From Rhodospirillales bacterium (GTDB taxonomy: Bacteria; Pseudomonadota; Alphaproteobacteria; CACIAM-22H2): a stretch of DNA of 36,174 nucleotides. The stretch lies in NCBI GenBank assembly GCA_016794005.1, contig JAEUKY010000344.1, forward strand, positions 1-36,174, given 5' to 3'. Position 1 is the stretch's first letter. Every line of letters starts with the position of its first letter. Of the stretch, positions 1 to 10,056 are shown piece after piece. The position numbers and the translations under genes are program-made. Below the pieces are notes generated by a model that was not told where the DNA came from, did not search any database, and was given only the letters and a program-made list of their open reading frames with translations.

Positions 1-1
1 G

Positions 2-337
2 CTCGCCTGCAAGGGCGACGAACTGGTCGAGGCGGCGCGCAGGGCGGCGTGCGCGTCCTATGCGCCGCACACGCGCAGCCATGCCGGGATCGCCCTGCTG
101 CTTGCCGACGACGCCATCGTCGCCGGGCGCTATGCCGAGAACGCGGCCTATAACCCGAGCCTTGCCCCGCTGCAGTCGGCTTTGATCCTGCGCGACCTTG
201 CGGGCAAGCGTCGCGTGCCGATCGTGCGCGCCGTGCTCGTCGCGCGCGGCGGTGCGGTCGCGCACGCCGCCCAGGCCGACGAACTTCTAAGCGTCGTCGC
301 CCCGGGCGTGGCGCTGGAAACCGTCTACGCGCGTTAG
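2..337 (+). CDS. cdd: Cytidine deaminase, C-terminal part (5' end outside the window)
   Basis: Hydrolytic deaminase of cytidine/deoxycytidine in pyrimidine salvage (family knowledge). Only the last 111 codons are present, read in the frame starting at base 2 and ending in TAG at 335-337. The segment YAENAAYNPSLAPLQSALI closely matches the C-terminal, non-catalytic domain of the long E. coli-type dimeric Cdd (YAENAAFNP...PPLQ). The zinc-binding catalytic domain must lie upstream of base 1 and cannot be checked. The gene converges on the RraA-family gene, and the two stop codons overlap by 4 bp (334-337). Assignment to the cytidine deaminase family is confident; substrate range is inferred. Confidence 0.85.
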   Translation, partial: LACKGDELVEAARRAACASYAPHTRSHAGIALLLADDAIVAGRYAENAAYNPSLAPLQSALILRDLAGKRRVPIVRAVLVARGGAVAHAAQADELLSVVAPGVALETVYAR

Positions 338-1044
338 TGGATCTCGTCGGACTCCGCGATCGCCTTGGCGAGCTTGGCGGCCGTGAAGCCCTTCTTCTTC
401 GCGGCACCGATGATCACCAGTTCGCGGCGCACCAGCTTGTCGATCATCGCGGGCAGCGCCTTGACCGTTTCCGGCGGCACGATCACGGCCCCGTGACGGT
501 CGGCATGGATGATGTCGCCCGACTTCACGCGCATGCCGAAGACGCTGGCCTCGCCGCCGAAATCGACCGCGTGGACCCACGCATGCGCCGGCACGACCGA
601 GCCCGACAGCGCCTGGAAGCCGTCGGCCCACACATGCGTGTCGCGGATCGAACCGTCGGTCACGCAGCCGAGGCAGCCGAGCCCCTTGTGGATGTTCGAC
701 TGCACCTCGCCCCAGTAGGCGCCGAAGCCGGCGCGGTCGCCGTCGAGATCCTGCAGCACGCACACCGACGGGCGCGGGCCGCCCGTCTCGATGTACTGGT
801 AGTATTCGAGCTTCGCCTTCTTGGCGGCCGGGCCCTGCAGCTTGCTGGGCTCGGTCGACGCGATGCGCACCGTGCGCGCATAGCCGACGATCGGCTTCAG
901 GTCGGGATAGCGGCAATACATCGGGCGCGTCGTGAAGCCCGACGTGCGCCAGCGCGGATCGAGCACCTCCAGCGCGTTGCACATCGTCGGCGTGTCGTAG
1001 TCCGCGAGCTTGGCGAGATCGCGCGCGGTGAAGGCTTCGGCCAT
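334..1044 (-). CDS. RraA-family protein (HMG/CHA aldolase or RraA-like)
   Basis: 236 residues, an RraA-fold protein. Family members include the RNase E inhibitor RraA, 4-hydroxy-4-methyl-2-oxoglutarate/oxaloacetate aldolases and related lyases. The signature segment CVTDGSIRD (about residues 127-135) carries the Asp and Arg used for metal and substrate binding, and a Gly-rich turn (FGAYWGE) precedes it. At 236 residues it is longer than E. coli RraA (about 160), which fits the catabolic aldolase-like branch better than a ribonuclease regulator. The ATG at 1044 is preceded by GGGAGAG. It is divergent from the GIY-YIG gene with 44 bp between starts. No catabolic neighbours reveal the substrate, so only the family is claimed. 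Confidence 0.85.
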   Translation of the reverse strand: MAEAFTARDLAKLADYDTPTMCNALEVLDPRWRTSGFTTRPMYCRYPDLKPIVGYARTVRIASTEPSKLQGPAAKKAKLEYYQYIETGGPRPSVCVLQDLDGDRAGFGAYWGEVQSNIHKGLGCLGCVTDGSIRDTHVWADGFQALSGSVVPAHAWVHAVDFGGEASVFGMRVKSGDIIHADRHGAVIVPPETVKALPAMIDKLVRRELVIIGAAKKKGFTAAKLAKAIAESDEIH

Positions 1045-1088
1045 GTTTCTCTCCCGGGTTTCGTTGCCGGCGAGGTTAGAATGTAGTC

Positions 1089-1352
1089 ATGCGCTATGTC
1101 TACGCGATCCTCAACGGCCGCGGCACGATCTACACGGGCCAGACGACCGATCTCGACCGGCGCCTTGCCCAGCACAACGGCGAGAAGCCGGGCGGAGCCA
1201 AGTTCACGCGCGGGCGCGGGCCGTGGCGGCTCGTGCATGTCGAGGAGTTCGAAAGCGTGGGCGAAGCGCTGAAGCGCGAACGCGCGATCAAGCGAGACCG
1301 GAAATTCAAGGCGGGGCTGAAAAAGAGCGGCATTGCCGCAAGACTTGCCTGA
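1089..1352 (+). CDS. Small GIY-YIG nuclease-domain protein
   Basis: 87 residues consisting of essentially one GIY-YIG domain. The first motif reads YVYAIL (residues 3-8) followed by IYTGQT (14-19), then the conserved Arg of DLDRRLAQHN and a catalytic-type Glu in the EFESVGEALKRERAIK region. Free-standing proteins of this size (UPF0213/YhbQ-like) are common in bacteria. Most are presumed structure-specific endonucleases with unknown cellular role. A weak GAGG lies upstream of the ATG. The gene stands alone, and its 3' side opens into a 264-bp non-coding stretch rich in TTGAC motifs. Domain assignment is firm; biological role is unknown. Confidence 0.88.
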   Translation: MRYVYAILNGRGTIYTGQTTDLDRRLAQHNGEKPGGAKFTRGRGPWRLVHVEEFESVGEALKRERAIKRDRKFKAGLKKSGIAARLA

Positions 1353-1616
1353 AGCCTGTTGACGAGTGTTGACCGTCAACAGGTCATCCCTTTGAAAGAA
1401 CTCGAAAACCCTTGTTGACGTTGACGGCGGAAAAAGCCGTCAAGCAAAGCTTGCTGCCGAAAATCCGACGAAACGGGGGACCGCCCGGCCTCGACCTGCC
1501 GGCATGGGCGCCATATTCACTTGTCAAAGAGCACGCGGGAGCTGCCGAAATATAGGGATACGCGCAGGAGTTGTCAAGAAAATAGGCCTAATACACGTGC
1601 ATTCCCCGGAACGCCG
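1353..1616. repeat. Non-coding stretch with clustered TTGAC/GTCAA motifs
   Basis: This 264-bp gap lies between the ends of the GIY-YIG gene (+) and kdsA (-). TTGAC occurs at 1359, 1369, 1415 and 1421, and its complement GTCAA at 1375, 1439, 1523 and 1573. Four of these are GTTGAC; 1368-1380 is the perfect palindrome GTTGAC-C-GTCAAC, and CTGTTGAC at 1356 pairs with GTCAACAG at 1375. TTGACGGC (1421-1428) and GCCGTCAA (1436-1443) form a perfect 8-bp stem with a 7-nt A-rich loop. The stem has no adjacent T-run, so it is not a convincing intrinsic terminator. GAACGCC/GGCGTTC (1609-1626) forms a 7-bp stem over the kdsA stop codon. No ORF here is convincing. Confidence 0.6.
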
Positions 1617-2456
1617 TCAGGCGTTCGCGCGCCGCTTGGCGATCGCGTCGTATTCCTTGAGCTCGGCAAGAATGCCGCCGAGCTGCTTGAGCGGCACCAT
1701 GTTCGGTCCGTCGGACGGCGCCTTGTCCGGGTCCTGATGCGTTTCCATGAAGACGGACGCCACACCGATGGCGATGGCGGCGCGCGCCAGCACCGGCACG
1801 AACTCGCGTTGGCCGCCCGACGTGGTGCCCTGCCCGCCCGGCTGCTGGACCGAATGCGTGGCGTCGAACACGACCGGGTAGCCGTTCTCCGCCATGATCG
1901 GCAATGCGCGCATGTCGGACACCAGCGTGTTGTAGCCGAACGTGACGCCGCGCTCGCACTGCAGGATCTTCTCGTTGCCGGTACTCGCGATCTTCGCGAC
2001 GACGTTCTTCATGTCCCACGGGGCCAGGAACTGGCCTTTCTTGACGTTGATCGCGCGGCCCGTGGCGCCGGCCGCCAGCAGCAGGTCGGTCTGCCGGCAC
2101 AGATAGGCCGGGATCTGCAGCACGTCGACCGCCTCGGCCACGGGCGCGCACTGTGCCGCGTCGTGCACGTCGGTCAGCACCGGACAGCCGTACTTCTCGC
2201 GCACCTCGGCGAGGATCGGCAGGCTCTTCTCCATACCGATCCCGCGCGCAGAACCGATCGAGCTGCGGTTCGCCTTGTCGAAGCTGGTCTTGTAGATGAG
2301 CGGAATGCCGAGCTTGCCGGTGAGTTCGACAAGCGCCTGGCTCATCTCCATCGCATGCGCGCGGCTTTCCAGCGCGCACGGCCCCGCGATCAGCGCGAAG
2401 GGCCGGTTGTTGGCGATCTGGAAGTTGCCGAGCGGGACGTTCTTGGACTGGGTCAT
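1617..2456 (-). CDS. kdsA: 3-deoxy-8-phosphooctulonate synthase (KdsA)
   Basis: Condenses phosphoenolpyruvate with arabinose 5-phosphate to Kdo-8-phosphate, the committed step to the lipopolysaccharide inner core, in the cytoplasm. 279 residues, the usual family length, forming a single TIM barrel. Recognisable segments are [12 protein letters not shown] (about 20-31), [44 protein letters not shown] and [13 protein letters not shown]. The start chosen is the ATG at 2456, 10 bp after the pyrG stop. The frame stays open to 2615 inside pyrG, but that extension is Arg/Ser-rich and unlike KdsA, so it was rejected. It is the last gene of the secG-pyrG-kdsA run, and its product feeds the same envelope pathway as the lpx genes at the other end of the window. 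Confidence 0.97.
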   Translation of the reverse strand: MTQSKNVPLGNFQIANNRPFALIAGPCALESRAHAMEMSQALVELTGKLGIPLIYKTSFDKANRSSIGSARGIGMEKSLPILAEVREKYGCPVLTDVHDAAQCAPVAEAVDVLQIPAYLCRQTDLLLAAGATGRAINVKKGQFLAPWDMKNVVAKIASTGNEKILQCERGVTFGYNTLVSDMRALPIMAENGYPVVFDATHSVQQPGGQGTTSGGQREFVPVLARAAIAIGVASVFMETHQDPDKAPSDGPNMVPLKQLGGILAELKEYDAIAKRRANA

Positions 2457-2466
2457 GGACCCGACC

Positions 2467-4218
<1,752 letters not shown>

Positions 4219-4548
4219 CTAGCGCGCGACCGGCGGGGCCGGTGTCGCCGGCACGGCAGGCAGGGCCGGTGCCGTCGGGATCGGGCCGGCGAGCGGATCG
4301 GCGGCGCGCGTCGTGTGGCCGCCGGCGAGGATCGCGAGCGTGATGCTCGTGACCATGAAGGCGCCCGCGAGGATCGCGGTGGCGCGGGTCAGCAGGTTGG
4401 CCGTGCCGCGTGCCGTCATGAAGCCGCCCATGCCGCCGCTCGAGCTTGCTCCCATGCCCAGACCGCCGCCTTCGCTGCGCTGGATCAGCACGACGCCCAC
4501 GAGGGCGAGGGCCACGAGGAGATGGATGACGGTGATGACGGTTGCCAT
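4219..4548 (-). CDS. secG: Preprotein translocase subunit SecG
   Basis: Auxiliary subunit of the SecYEG translocon in the inner membrane; it supports SecA-driven export. 109 residues with two hydrophobic segments, about 3-21 and 55-77. Between them is the typical Gly/Ser-rich cytoplasmic loop (QRSEGGGLGMGASSSGGMGG) followed by the conserved LLTRAT region. The tail after residue 80 is Ala/Pro-rich and variable, as is usual in alphaproteobacteria. secG stands between tpiA and pyrG in the usual alphaproteobacterial order, but here a pirin/NTF2-like pair lies between it and tpiA, so it probably has its own promoter in the 4549-4742 gap. Confidence 0.95.
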   Translation of the reverse strand: MATVITVIHLLVALALVGVVLIQRSEGGGLGMGASSSGGMGGFMTARGTANLLTRATAILAGAFMVTSITLAILAGGHTTRAADPLAGPIPTAPALPAVPATPAPPVAR

Positions 4549-4630
4549 GGCGGACGGACTTCTCGGGACAGCGGCGGGAGCAGCGTTCTATCGCGAAAGT
4601 CGGGGGAAATCCAGCGCAGGGCGGGCGGAC

Positions 4631-4702
4631 AATTATTTATCATATACGAACAATAAATATTATTTTCCGCTAATTGTTGTCTCGTTTGGTTGATCCTATT
4701 TT
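4631..4702 (+). promoter_or_regulatory. AT-rich patch with candidate pirin promoter and dyad
   Basis: A markedly AT-rich patch (about 4631-4702) in otherwise G+C-rich DNA, in the gap between secG (-) and the pirin gene (+). A possible promoter is TTGTTG (4674-4679), 17-bp spacer, TATTTT (4697-4702), placing the start about 35 nt before the pirin ATG. The perfect arms AACAAT (4649-4654) and ATTGTT (4673-4678) form a dyad with an 18-bp centre, the right arm overlapping the proposed -35. The promoter is a weak consensus match; the composition shift is directly visible. Confidence 0.35.
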
Positions 4703-4742
4703 TCCGTCATCCGATATCCCCGAACCGAAAGGACCCCCGACC

Positions 4743-5456
4743 ATGACCACCCCGAAAATCGTCGTCCGCCCGTCCGAAGCGCGCGGGCCTGCCGATTTCG
4801 GCTGGCTCAAGAGCCGCCACAGCTTCTCGTTCGGCAGCTACTACGACCCCAACCATATGGGGTTCCGCGCACTGCGCGTCATCAACGAGGACCGCGTGGC
4901 ACCCGAAACGGGGTTCGACACGCACGGCCACCGCGACATGGAAATCGTCACCTACGTCCTCGACGGCGCGATCCGCCACAAGGATTCGATGGGCAACGGC
5001 GAGATCCTGCGCGCGGGCGAAGTGCAGGCGATGAGCGCGGGTACGGGCGTGATGCACTCGGAATACAACGCGTCCGACGAGGACCCGGTGCATTTCCTGC
5101 AGATCTGGCTGCTGCCGGACCGCAACGGACACAAGCCGCGCTATGCCCAGCGCGCCTTCGAGCGTGCGGCGAAGCTCAACCGCTTCGCCCTCGTCGTGTC
5201 GCCGGACGGTGCCGACGGCTCGGTCGAGATCCACCAAGATACGCGCGTCTATGCGACGATCCTGGAGGAAGGAAAGTCGGCCGAACTGACCCTGCGCAAA
5301 GGCCGGCACGCCTGGGTCCAGGTCGCGCGCGGCAGCGTCGACGTCGCCGGCACCGTGCTGAAGGAAGGCGACGGCGCGGCCGTGTCGCAGGCCGAGGCGC
5401 TGGCGCTGACGGGTCTGGCGCCCGAAAGCGAAGTGCTGGTCTTCGATCTCGCCTAG
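4743..5456 (+). CDS. Pirin-family bicupin protein (YhhW-like)
   Basis: 237 residues, a two-cupin pirin of the YhhW type. Family members bind a metal, and some show quercetin 2,3-dioxygenase activity in vitro; the physiological substrate is usually unknown. The N-terminal cupin shows the metal ligands in HGHRDMEIVTYVLDG (about 56-70) and GVMHSEYN (about 100-107). The segment LKSRHSFSFGSYYDP near the N-terminus is a family hallmark. The ATG at 4743 is chosen because AAAGGA lies 9 nt upstream (4728-4733); an open frame extends to 4674 but lacks homology. It converges on the NTF2-like gene with 1 bp between stops. The pair interrupts the usual tpiA-secG linkage. Confidence 0.92.
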   Translation: MTTPKIVVRPSEARGPADFGWLKSRHSFSFGSYYDPNHMGFRALRVINEDRVAPETGFDTHGHRDMEIVTYVLDGAIRHKDSMGNGEILRAGEVQAMSAGTGVMHSEYNASDEDPVHFLQIWLLPDRNGHKPRYAQRAFERAAKLNRFALVVSPDGADGSVEIHQDTRVYATILEEGKSAELTLRKGRHAWVQVARGSVDVAGTVLKEGDGAAVSQAEALALTGLAPESEVLVFDLA

Positions 5457-5457
5457 A

Positions 5458-5835
5458 TCAGGGACGGGGCTGGGTGGTGTAGACCTTCTGCGCCACCCGC
5501 CACTTCCCGTCGACGCGCAGCAGGCACAGATAGTCGGTGAAATAGCGCGGCGGGATCTGGCAGGCGACCTTGACGAACGCCATGTCGGGCCCCGCGAGGT
5601 CCACCGACAGCACGCGGTCCTTGCGCTCGAGCCCCGCGTCCTTGGGCTTCGGGCGCGAGCGCACGTTCGCCAGCCACTGCGCGCAAGGCAGGACGGTCAC
5701 CTTGCCGTCGGCAAGGAACGTCAGCGAACTCTGCGGATCGAAGATCGCCGCGAGCTTGTCGGCGTCGCCTTCGTAAAGCCCGTCGAGATATTCGGCGACC
5801 GTCGCGTGGACGCCGCCCAATGTCGCATGCTGCAT
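5458..5835 (-). CDS. NTF2-like / lumazine-binding-like small protein
   Basis: 125 residues with the cone-shaped NTF2/SnoaL-type pattern. An N-terminal helix (VAEYLDGLYEGDADKLAAIF) is followed by strands ending in a typical terminal segment (YLCLLRVDGKWRVAQKVY). It resembles the putative lumazine-binding group of this superfamily. No catalytic residues can be assigned, and function ranges from small-molecule binding to isomerase activity. The ATG at 5835 lies 10 bp after the tpiA stop on the same strand, so it is probably cotranscribed with tpiA. Its stop codon is 1 bp from that of the convergent pirin gene. Fold assignment is good; role unknown. Confidence 0.8.
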   Translation of the reverse strand: MQHATLGGVHATVAEYLDGLYEGDADKLAAIFDPQSSLTFLADGKVTVLPCAQWLANVRSRPKPKDAGLERKDRVLSVDLAGPDMAFVKVACQIPPRYFTDYLCLLRVDGKWRVAQKVYTTQPRP

Positions 5836-5845
5836 CGAACTCTCC

Positions 5846-6607
5846 CTATCGCCGCGGAGCGGCCTTGACGATCGTCTCGAACGCGTCGGCGCGCAGCGAG
5901 GCCCCCCCGACCAATGCCCCGTCCACGTTCGCGATGGCGAGCAGTTCGAGCGCGTTGAGCCCGTTGACCGAGCCGCCATAGAGGATGCGCATCTTCGCCC
6001 CGTCCGAGAATTTCTTGGAAAGTCCGGCGCGGATGGCGCCATGCACCTCGCCGACCTGGGCGACGGTGGGCGTGCGGCCCGTGCCGATGGCCCAGACCGG
6101 TTCGTAGGCGACGACGAGATTTTCCGAGTTCGCGTTCGCCGGCAGCGAACCGACGAGCTGGGAGGCGACGACCGGGATCGTGCGGCCCTCGTCGCGTTCG
6201 GCGAGCGTTTCGCCCACGCACAGGATCGCGGTCATGCCGGCGCGGAGCACGGCGTTCGCCTTGGCCTGCACGACGGCGTCCGTCTCGCCATGCAGGGCGC
6301 GGCGCTCGGAATGGCCGACGATGACGAAGCTGCAGCCGGAATCCTTCAGCATGTCGGCCGACACGTCGCCGGTGAAAGCGCCCGCCGCCTCGGCGTGGCA
6401 GTCCTGCGCGCCGAGGCGCACGCGGCTGCCGGCCAGCGCCTGCGCCACGGGGGCAAGATAGGGAAAGGGCGGACAGACCAGCACGTCGGCCGACGTCGAA
6501 GGCAGCGCACGCACGAAGGCCGACACGGTATTCGCCAGCTTCGTCGCGTCGGCCAGCCGGCCGTTCATCTTCCAGTTTCCGGCGATCAGCGGTTTCGGCC
6601 CGGCCAT
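5846..6607 (-). CDS. tpiA: Triosephosphate isomerase
   Basis: Interconverts dihydroxyacetone phosphate and glyceraldehyde 3-phosphate in glycolysis and gluconeogenesis. 253 residues, standard length for a TIM barrel. Catalytic residues are visible: Lys in GNWKMN (about residue 13), electrophilic His in VIVGHSERR (about 100), and the catalytic base Glu in [11 protein letters not shown] (about 170). The phosphate-binding loop LYGGSVN is also present. The start at 6607 is preferred because AAGGAG lies about 9 nt upstream; the in-frame ATG at 6634 has no such site and adds residues not usual for the family. It is divergent from ppiD across a 131-bp region. Confidence 0.97.
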   Translation of the reverse strand: MAGPKPLIAGNWKMNGRLADATKLANTVSAFVRALPSTSADVLVCPPFPYLAPVAQALAGSRVRLGAQDCHAEAAGAFTGDVSADMLKDSGCSFVIVGHSERRALHGETDAVVQAKANAVLRAGMTAILCVGETLAERDEGRTIPVVASQLVGSLPANANSENLVVAYEPVWAIGTGRTPTVAQVGEVHGAIRAGLSKKFSDGAKMRILYGGSVNGLNALELLAIANVDGALVGGASLRADAFETIVKAAPRR

Positions 6608-6668
6608 GCGCGCATTCTCCTTGCGATCTTGCATCCCGATTAAGGCCTTAGCGCCGGTTTCGCAAGGG

Positions 6669-6697
6669 TTGCGGGGTGTTGTCCGCCGCCCTATTCT
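6669..6697 (+). promoter_or_regulatory. Candidate ppiD promoter
   Basis: TTGCGG (6669-6674), 17-bp spacer, TATTCT (6692-6697) in the tpiA/ppiD divergent region. Predicted initiation near 6704 leaves a leader of about 35 nt before the ATG at 6739 and would exclude the upstream in-frame ATG at 6676. The match is moderate (3 of 6 and 4 of 6 to the sigma-70 consensus). Confidence 0.35.
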
Positions 6698-6738
6698 CCC
6701 CCTCCTTTCGCCCCAGCCCCGGAAACGACGAAAACCCC

Positions 6739-8616
6739 ATGCTCCAGTTCATCCGCGAAAAGGCCGCCGGCACCGTCTTCAAGGTGATGTTCGGCCTGCT
6801 TATCCTGAGCTTCGCGATGTGGGGGATCGGCGACTACGCCTTCCTGCGCTCGGGCGACGACACGGCGATCAAGGTCGGCGACCGCAAGATCGCGATCCAA
6901 CAGCTCGATATCGAGTACCGGCAGGCCCGCGACCGCATCAAGCGGATGCTCGGCAACGACCTGGACGAGAACCTGCTGCGCCAGTTCGGCGTGCTCGACC
7001 AGACGGTCGACCGTCTCGCCGGCCAGGCGGCGCTCGATTCCGAGATCGCGCGCCTCGGTCTGGTGGCAAGCGACGCGGTCGTGCGCCAGCGCATCGCGAA
7101 CGATCCGTCGTTCCGCGGCCCCGGCGGCCAGTTCGACCGCTTCGTGTTCCAGCGCGTCCTCTACGAGAACGGCTTCACCGAACAGCGCTTCATCGAGCTC
7201 GTGCGCGCCGACATCGTGCGCCAGCAGATCATCGACGCGGTCGAGGCCGGCGTGCGCCCGCCGGAATCGCTGGTCGAGGCGGTCTACCGCCACCGCAACG
7301 AAAAGCGCGCCGGCGAGCAGATCCACATTCCGAACGGATCGTTCGCCGACGTCGGCGCGCCGACGGACGCGGACATCGCGAAGACCTACGAAGCGAACGG
7401 CGAGCGTTTCACGGCACCGGAACTGCGCGCGCTTTCGGTCGTGCGCGTGAGTGCGGCGGACGTCGCCGCACAGGTCCAGATCGACGAGCGCGCCCTCGAC
7501 GACGAGTTCCAGCAGCGCAAGCGCGAGTTCGACCGGCCGGAGCAGCGCGAGCTCAAGCAGATGCTGTTCGCGGACGAAGCGGGTGCGACCGCCGCGGCCG
7601 CCGCCATCGCCGGCGGCAAGGGCTTCGACGCCGTCGTGGCCGAAACGCCGGGCCAGTCGGCCGACCGCGTCGGCCTGGGCCTCGTCACGCGCGACGAAAC
7701 GCTTCCGGCGATCGCCGAGCTCGCCTTCGCCGCCGAACCGGGCAAGGTCGTCGGCCCGGTGAAGACCGCGTTCGGCTGGCACGTGATCGAGGTCGTGCGC
7801 ATCGAGGCCGGCACCGACGCGAAGCTTGCCGACGTGCGCGACCGGATCGAGCCGGAGCTGCGCCGCCGCCTCGCCGGCGACAAGGCGTTCGAGATCGCCA
7901 ACAAGGTCGAGGACCAGGTCACGCGCGGGCGCAGCCTCGACGAGGCCGCCGCCGCGGCGGGCGCCGAAGTCGTCAAGGTCGCCGCGGTCGACGCGCGCGG
8001 CCGCGATGGCGCGGGCGATCCGGTCGGCCTGTTCGCCAATGCGCCGGAAGCGGTCCGTGCGGCGTTCGAAACGGTCCCCGGCCGCGAGAGCCAGCTGATC
8101 GAGACGCGGGTCGGCGCCTTCTACATCGTGCGCGTCGAATCCGTGACGCCCGCCCAGCGCCGCCCGCTCGACGCGGTGAAGGACGAAGTCGCGGCCGTGT
8201 GGAAGGCCGAGCGTCAGGCCGAACGCGCCGTCGCGCGCGCGCGCGAGATCGTCGATGCCGTCGGCAAGGGCGAGACGCTCGAAGCCGCCGCACTCCGCTT
8301 CAACCTGCGTATCGAGGCCGTGGCACCCGTGTTGCGGACCGGCGATCAGGCGAACGTGCCGAGCCAGGTCGCCGCGCGCCTGTTCGCGCAGAAGCCGGGC
8401 GAGCTTGGCGTCGCCGCCGGGATCGACGGCCAGTATGTCGTGCGCACCAAGGAAATCGTCGTGGCCGATCCGGCCGCCGATGCAGCCGGCATGGAACAGC
8501 TGCGGACCCAGCTCCGTCGCGACATGGCGGGCGACCTGTCGAGCGAATACGGTCAGGCCCTGCGCCAGAGATACGGCGTGACGATCAACCGGACGGTCGT
8601 CGACCGCCTGAACTGA
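6739..8616 (+). CDS. ppiD: SurA_N/PpiD-like periplasmic peptidyl-prolyl isomerase chaperone
   Basis: 625 residues: a single-pass inner-membrane folding helper with a large periplasmic part, by similarity to PpiD. It has a short cytoplasmic start, one membrane helix (about 16-35, [18 protein letters not shown]), a SurA_N-like helical domain (about 40-190, with [18 protein letters not shown]), and a parvulin-like domain (about 265-357, ending [15 protein letters not shown]). A long helical C-terminal region follows. PpiD binds nascent exported chains near SecYEG; isomerase activity in this family is often weak. The ATG at 6739 is preferred over the one at 6676, which adds a Ser/Pro-rich segment before the membrane helix. 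In many relatives trpE/trpG follow; here a copper-chaperone-like gene on the opposite strand follows after 15 bp. Confidence 0.92.
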   Translation: MLQFIREKAAGTVFKVMFGLLILSFAMWGIGDYAFLRSGDDTAIKVGDRKIAIQQLDIEYRQARDRIKRMLGNDLDENLLRQFGVLDQTVDRLAGQAALDSEIARLGLVASDAVVRQRIANDPSFRGPGGQFDRFVFQRVLYENGFTEQRFIELVRADIVRQQIIDAVEAGVRPPESLVEAVYRHRNEKRAGEQIHIPNGSFADVGAPTDADIAKTYEANGERFTAPELRALSVVRVSAADVAAQVQIDERALDDEFQQRKREFDRPEQRELKQMLFADEAGATAAAAAIAGGKGFDAVVAETPGQSADRVGLGLVTRDETLPAIAELAFAAEPGKVVGPVKTAFGWHVIEVVRIEAGTDAKLADVRDRIEPELRRRLAGDKAFEIANKVEDQVTRGRSLDEAAAAAGAEVVKVAAVDARGRDGAGDPVGLFANAPEAVRAAFETVPGRESQLIETRVGAFYIVRVESVTPAQRRPLDAVKDEVAAVWKAERQAERAVARAREIVDAVGKGETLEAAALRFNLRIEAVAPVLRTGDQANVPSQVAARLFAQKPGELGVAAGIDGQYVVRTKEIVVADPAADAAGMEQLRTQLRRDMAGDLSSEYGQALRQRYGVTINRTVVDRLN

Positions 8617-8631
8617 GCGGTCTCGATCCGG

Positions 8632-8838
8632 CTAGGCGGCGCGGCCGGCGAACTCGAACCCGGCATCCTCGACGGCCCGGCGCACGCCGGGTTCGTCGAG
8701 GCCGCCGACGGTGACGAGGCCTTTGGGCAGGTCGATCGCGACCGACGCGGCGGGTGCCGCGGCGCGCAGCGCGTTCGTGACGGCGCGCACGCAGCCGCCG
8801 CACGTCATGCCCGTCACTCGATAGGAAACCGCTTCCAT
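8632..8838 (-). CDS. Heavy-metal-associated (HMA) domain protein, CopZ-like
   Basis: 68 residues, one complete ferredoxin-fold HMA domain. The metal site GMTCGGC (about residues 10-16, CxxC) lies in the usual loop after the first strand, and the protein ends in the typical DAGFEF segment. Such free-standing domains are cytosolic Cu(I) chaperones that deliver copper to CopA-type ATPases; other soft metals are possible. It overlaps the 3' end of the polysaccharide deacetylase gene by 25 bp and is therefore probably translated from that mRNA. A CueR-type regulator lies about 2.1 kb away, but no copper ATPase is in the window. The role in copper handling is inferred from the motif. Confidence 0.9.
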   Translation of the reverse strand: MEAVSYRVTGMTCGGCVRAVTNALRAAAPAASVAIDLPKGLVTVGGLDEPGVRRAVEDAGFEFAGRAA

Positions 8839-10040
8839 GGTGGCTCTCCGGTGAAACCCGGCGCCGGGCCGGCCTGGGGAATGGCCGCGACCGGCACCGT
8901 CATCTGGACCGGCACGATGCGCCCTGACGCCGCTGGAACGTCAAGCGGCCGCCCCTGCGCGACGCCGGGCTGCGACGACGGGACGCGGCGCTGGTGGCGC
9001 ACGATGGCGGACACCGGCACGAGCTGGAGCCCGCGCGAGTTCATCGTCGGGATCCAGGCCGCCAGCGCGTCCAGCGTGGCGTCGTGCGGGTGCCCGATGG
9101 CGATCGCGTTGCCGCGCCGGCTCGCGGCGCGCTCCAGCTCGGCAAGCTGGCGGCGCACGTAATGCGCGTCCTGTTCGTTGTCGAGGAAGACGTCCCGTCC
9201 GGCGCTGGCGATGCCCATCTGCAGCGCCAGGTCGCCGGCGATCGACGAACCGGACGTCCGGCTGTCGACGAACAGGAGGCCGCGCGCGGCGATCTCTTCC
9301 AGGACCGGCCGCATCGCGCGCGCGTCGCGCGTGAAGCGGCTGCCCATGTGGTTGTTGAGGCCGACCGCCATCGGCAGCCGGTCGAGCGACGCGGCCACGC
9401 GCGCGCGGATGTCGGCGTCCGGCAGGCGAACGAACAATGCGCCCGGCCCCGGGTCCTCGCGGCCTTCCGGCTCCATCGGCATGTGCAGCATGATCTCGTG
9501 GCCGGCCGCCCGCGCGGCGCTCGCCTGTTCGCCGACGTCGCCCGCATAGCTCATGAACGCCAGCGTCAGCGGTCCCGGCAACGACGCCGCGCGTGCCGCA
9601 CGCGCGCGATCGAGACCGAGATCGTCGATGACGATCGCCACCCACGCGCCTGCGCGCACGACGGGCGGACGGACGGACCGCGCTTCCCAGCCGGCATCCG
9701 AGACTCGCGGCGCGGGTGCCGCCGGCACCGGTTGCGGCGTGTCGAGGCGTGCCACCGGCACCGACGGCTGCGCGGGCAACCGGGGTTCCGCCAGACGGAT
9801 TCCGAAATAGGGAACGACGGGTTCGCTGACCGGCGGCGGCGCAACGAGCACGGGTTCGGGTTCGGGTTCGGCCGCCATCTCGATCGCGGCAGCGACCGGT
9901 CGGGCCGGACGGCGCGACGCATCGCCCGCGAAAGCCAGCCATCCGGCGACCGCGCCGGCCGCAAGCGGCACGACGACGAGCGCCGCGATTCCGAAATCGC
10001 GGACGAAGCTCCGGACAGGCTTGCGATGGGCGGACGACAT
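8814..10040 (-). CDS. Divergent polysaccharide deacetylase family protein (YibQ-like)
   Basis: 408 residues. One membrane helix or uncleaved signal (about 16-38) is followed by a Pro/Glu/Val-rich linker and a C-terminal divergent polysaccharide deacetylase domain (about 150-370). Motifs seen are VIVIDDLGLD (the Asp pair), MLHMPMEPEG, GLNNHMGSRFT and VDSRTSG, characteristic of the YibQ/DUF610 group. The domain should face the periplasm and act on cell-wall or surface glycan; the actual substrate of the group is not established. In many bacteria it accompanies a carboxyl-terminal protease and murein hydrolase activator, but not here. It reads divergently from the alpha/beta hydrolase gene across 42 bp and overlaps the HMA gene downstream. 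Confidence 0.9.
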   Translation of the reverse strand: MSSAHRKPVRSFVRDFGIAALVVVPLAAGAVAGWLAFAGDASRRPARPVAAAIEMAAEPEPEPVLVAPPPVSEPVVPYFGIRLAEPRLPAQPSVPVARLDTPQPVPAAPAPRVSDAGWEARSVRPPVVRAGAWVAIVIDDLGLDRARAARAASLPGPLTLAFMSYAGDVGEQASAARAAGHEIMLHMPMEPEGREDPGPGALFVRLPDADIRARVAASLDRLPMAVGLNNHMGSRFTRDARAMRPVLEEIAARGLLFVDSRTSGSSIAGDLALQMGIASAGRDVFLDNEQDAHYVRRQLAELERAASRRGNAIAIGHPHDATLDALAAWIPTMNSRGLQLVPVSAIVRHQRRVPSSQPGVAQGRPLDVPAASGRIVPVQMTVPVAAIPQAGPAPGFTGEPPWKRFPIE

Positions 10041-10046
10041 GCGGTC

Positions 10047-10056
10047 CAGTATACTG
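10047..10056. promoter_or_regulatory. Palindromic -10-like element in the divergent region
   Basis: CAGTATACTG is a perfect 10-bp palindrome in the 42-bp region between the divergent deacetylase and hydrolase genes. It carries TATACT (5 of 6 to the -10 consensus) on both strands: 10050-10055 on plus, 10053-10048 on minus. No good -35 is seen at 16-18 bp for either strand; TTGAGG on minus lies 15 bp away. It may be a shared, bidirectional promoter core. Confidence 0.4.

Noticed and set aside
1421-1443. 8-bp stem downstream of the GIY-YIG gene as an intrinsic terminator
   Set aside because: No T-run follows on either strand; kept only as a note within the repeat region.
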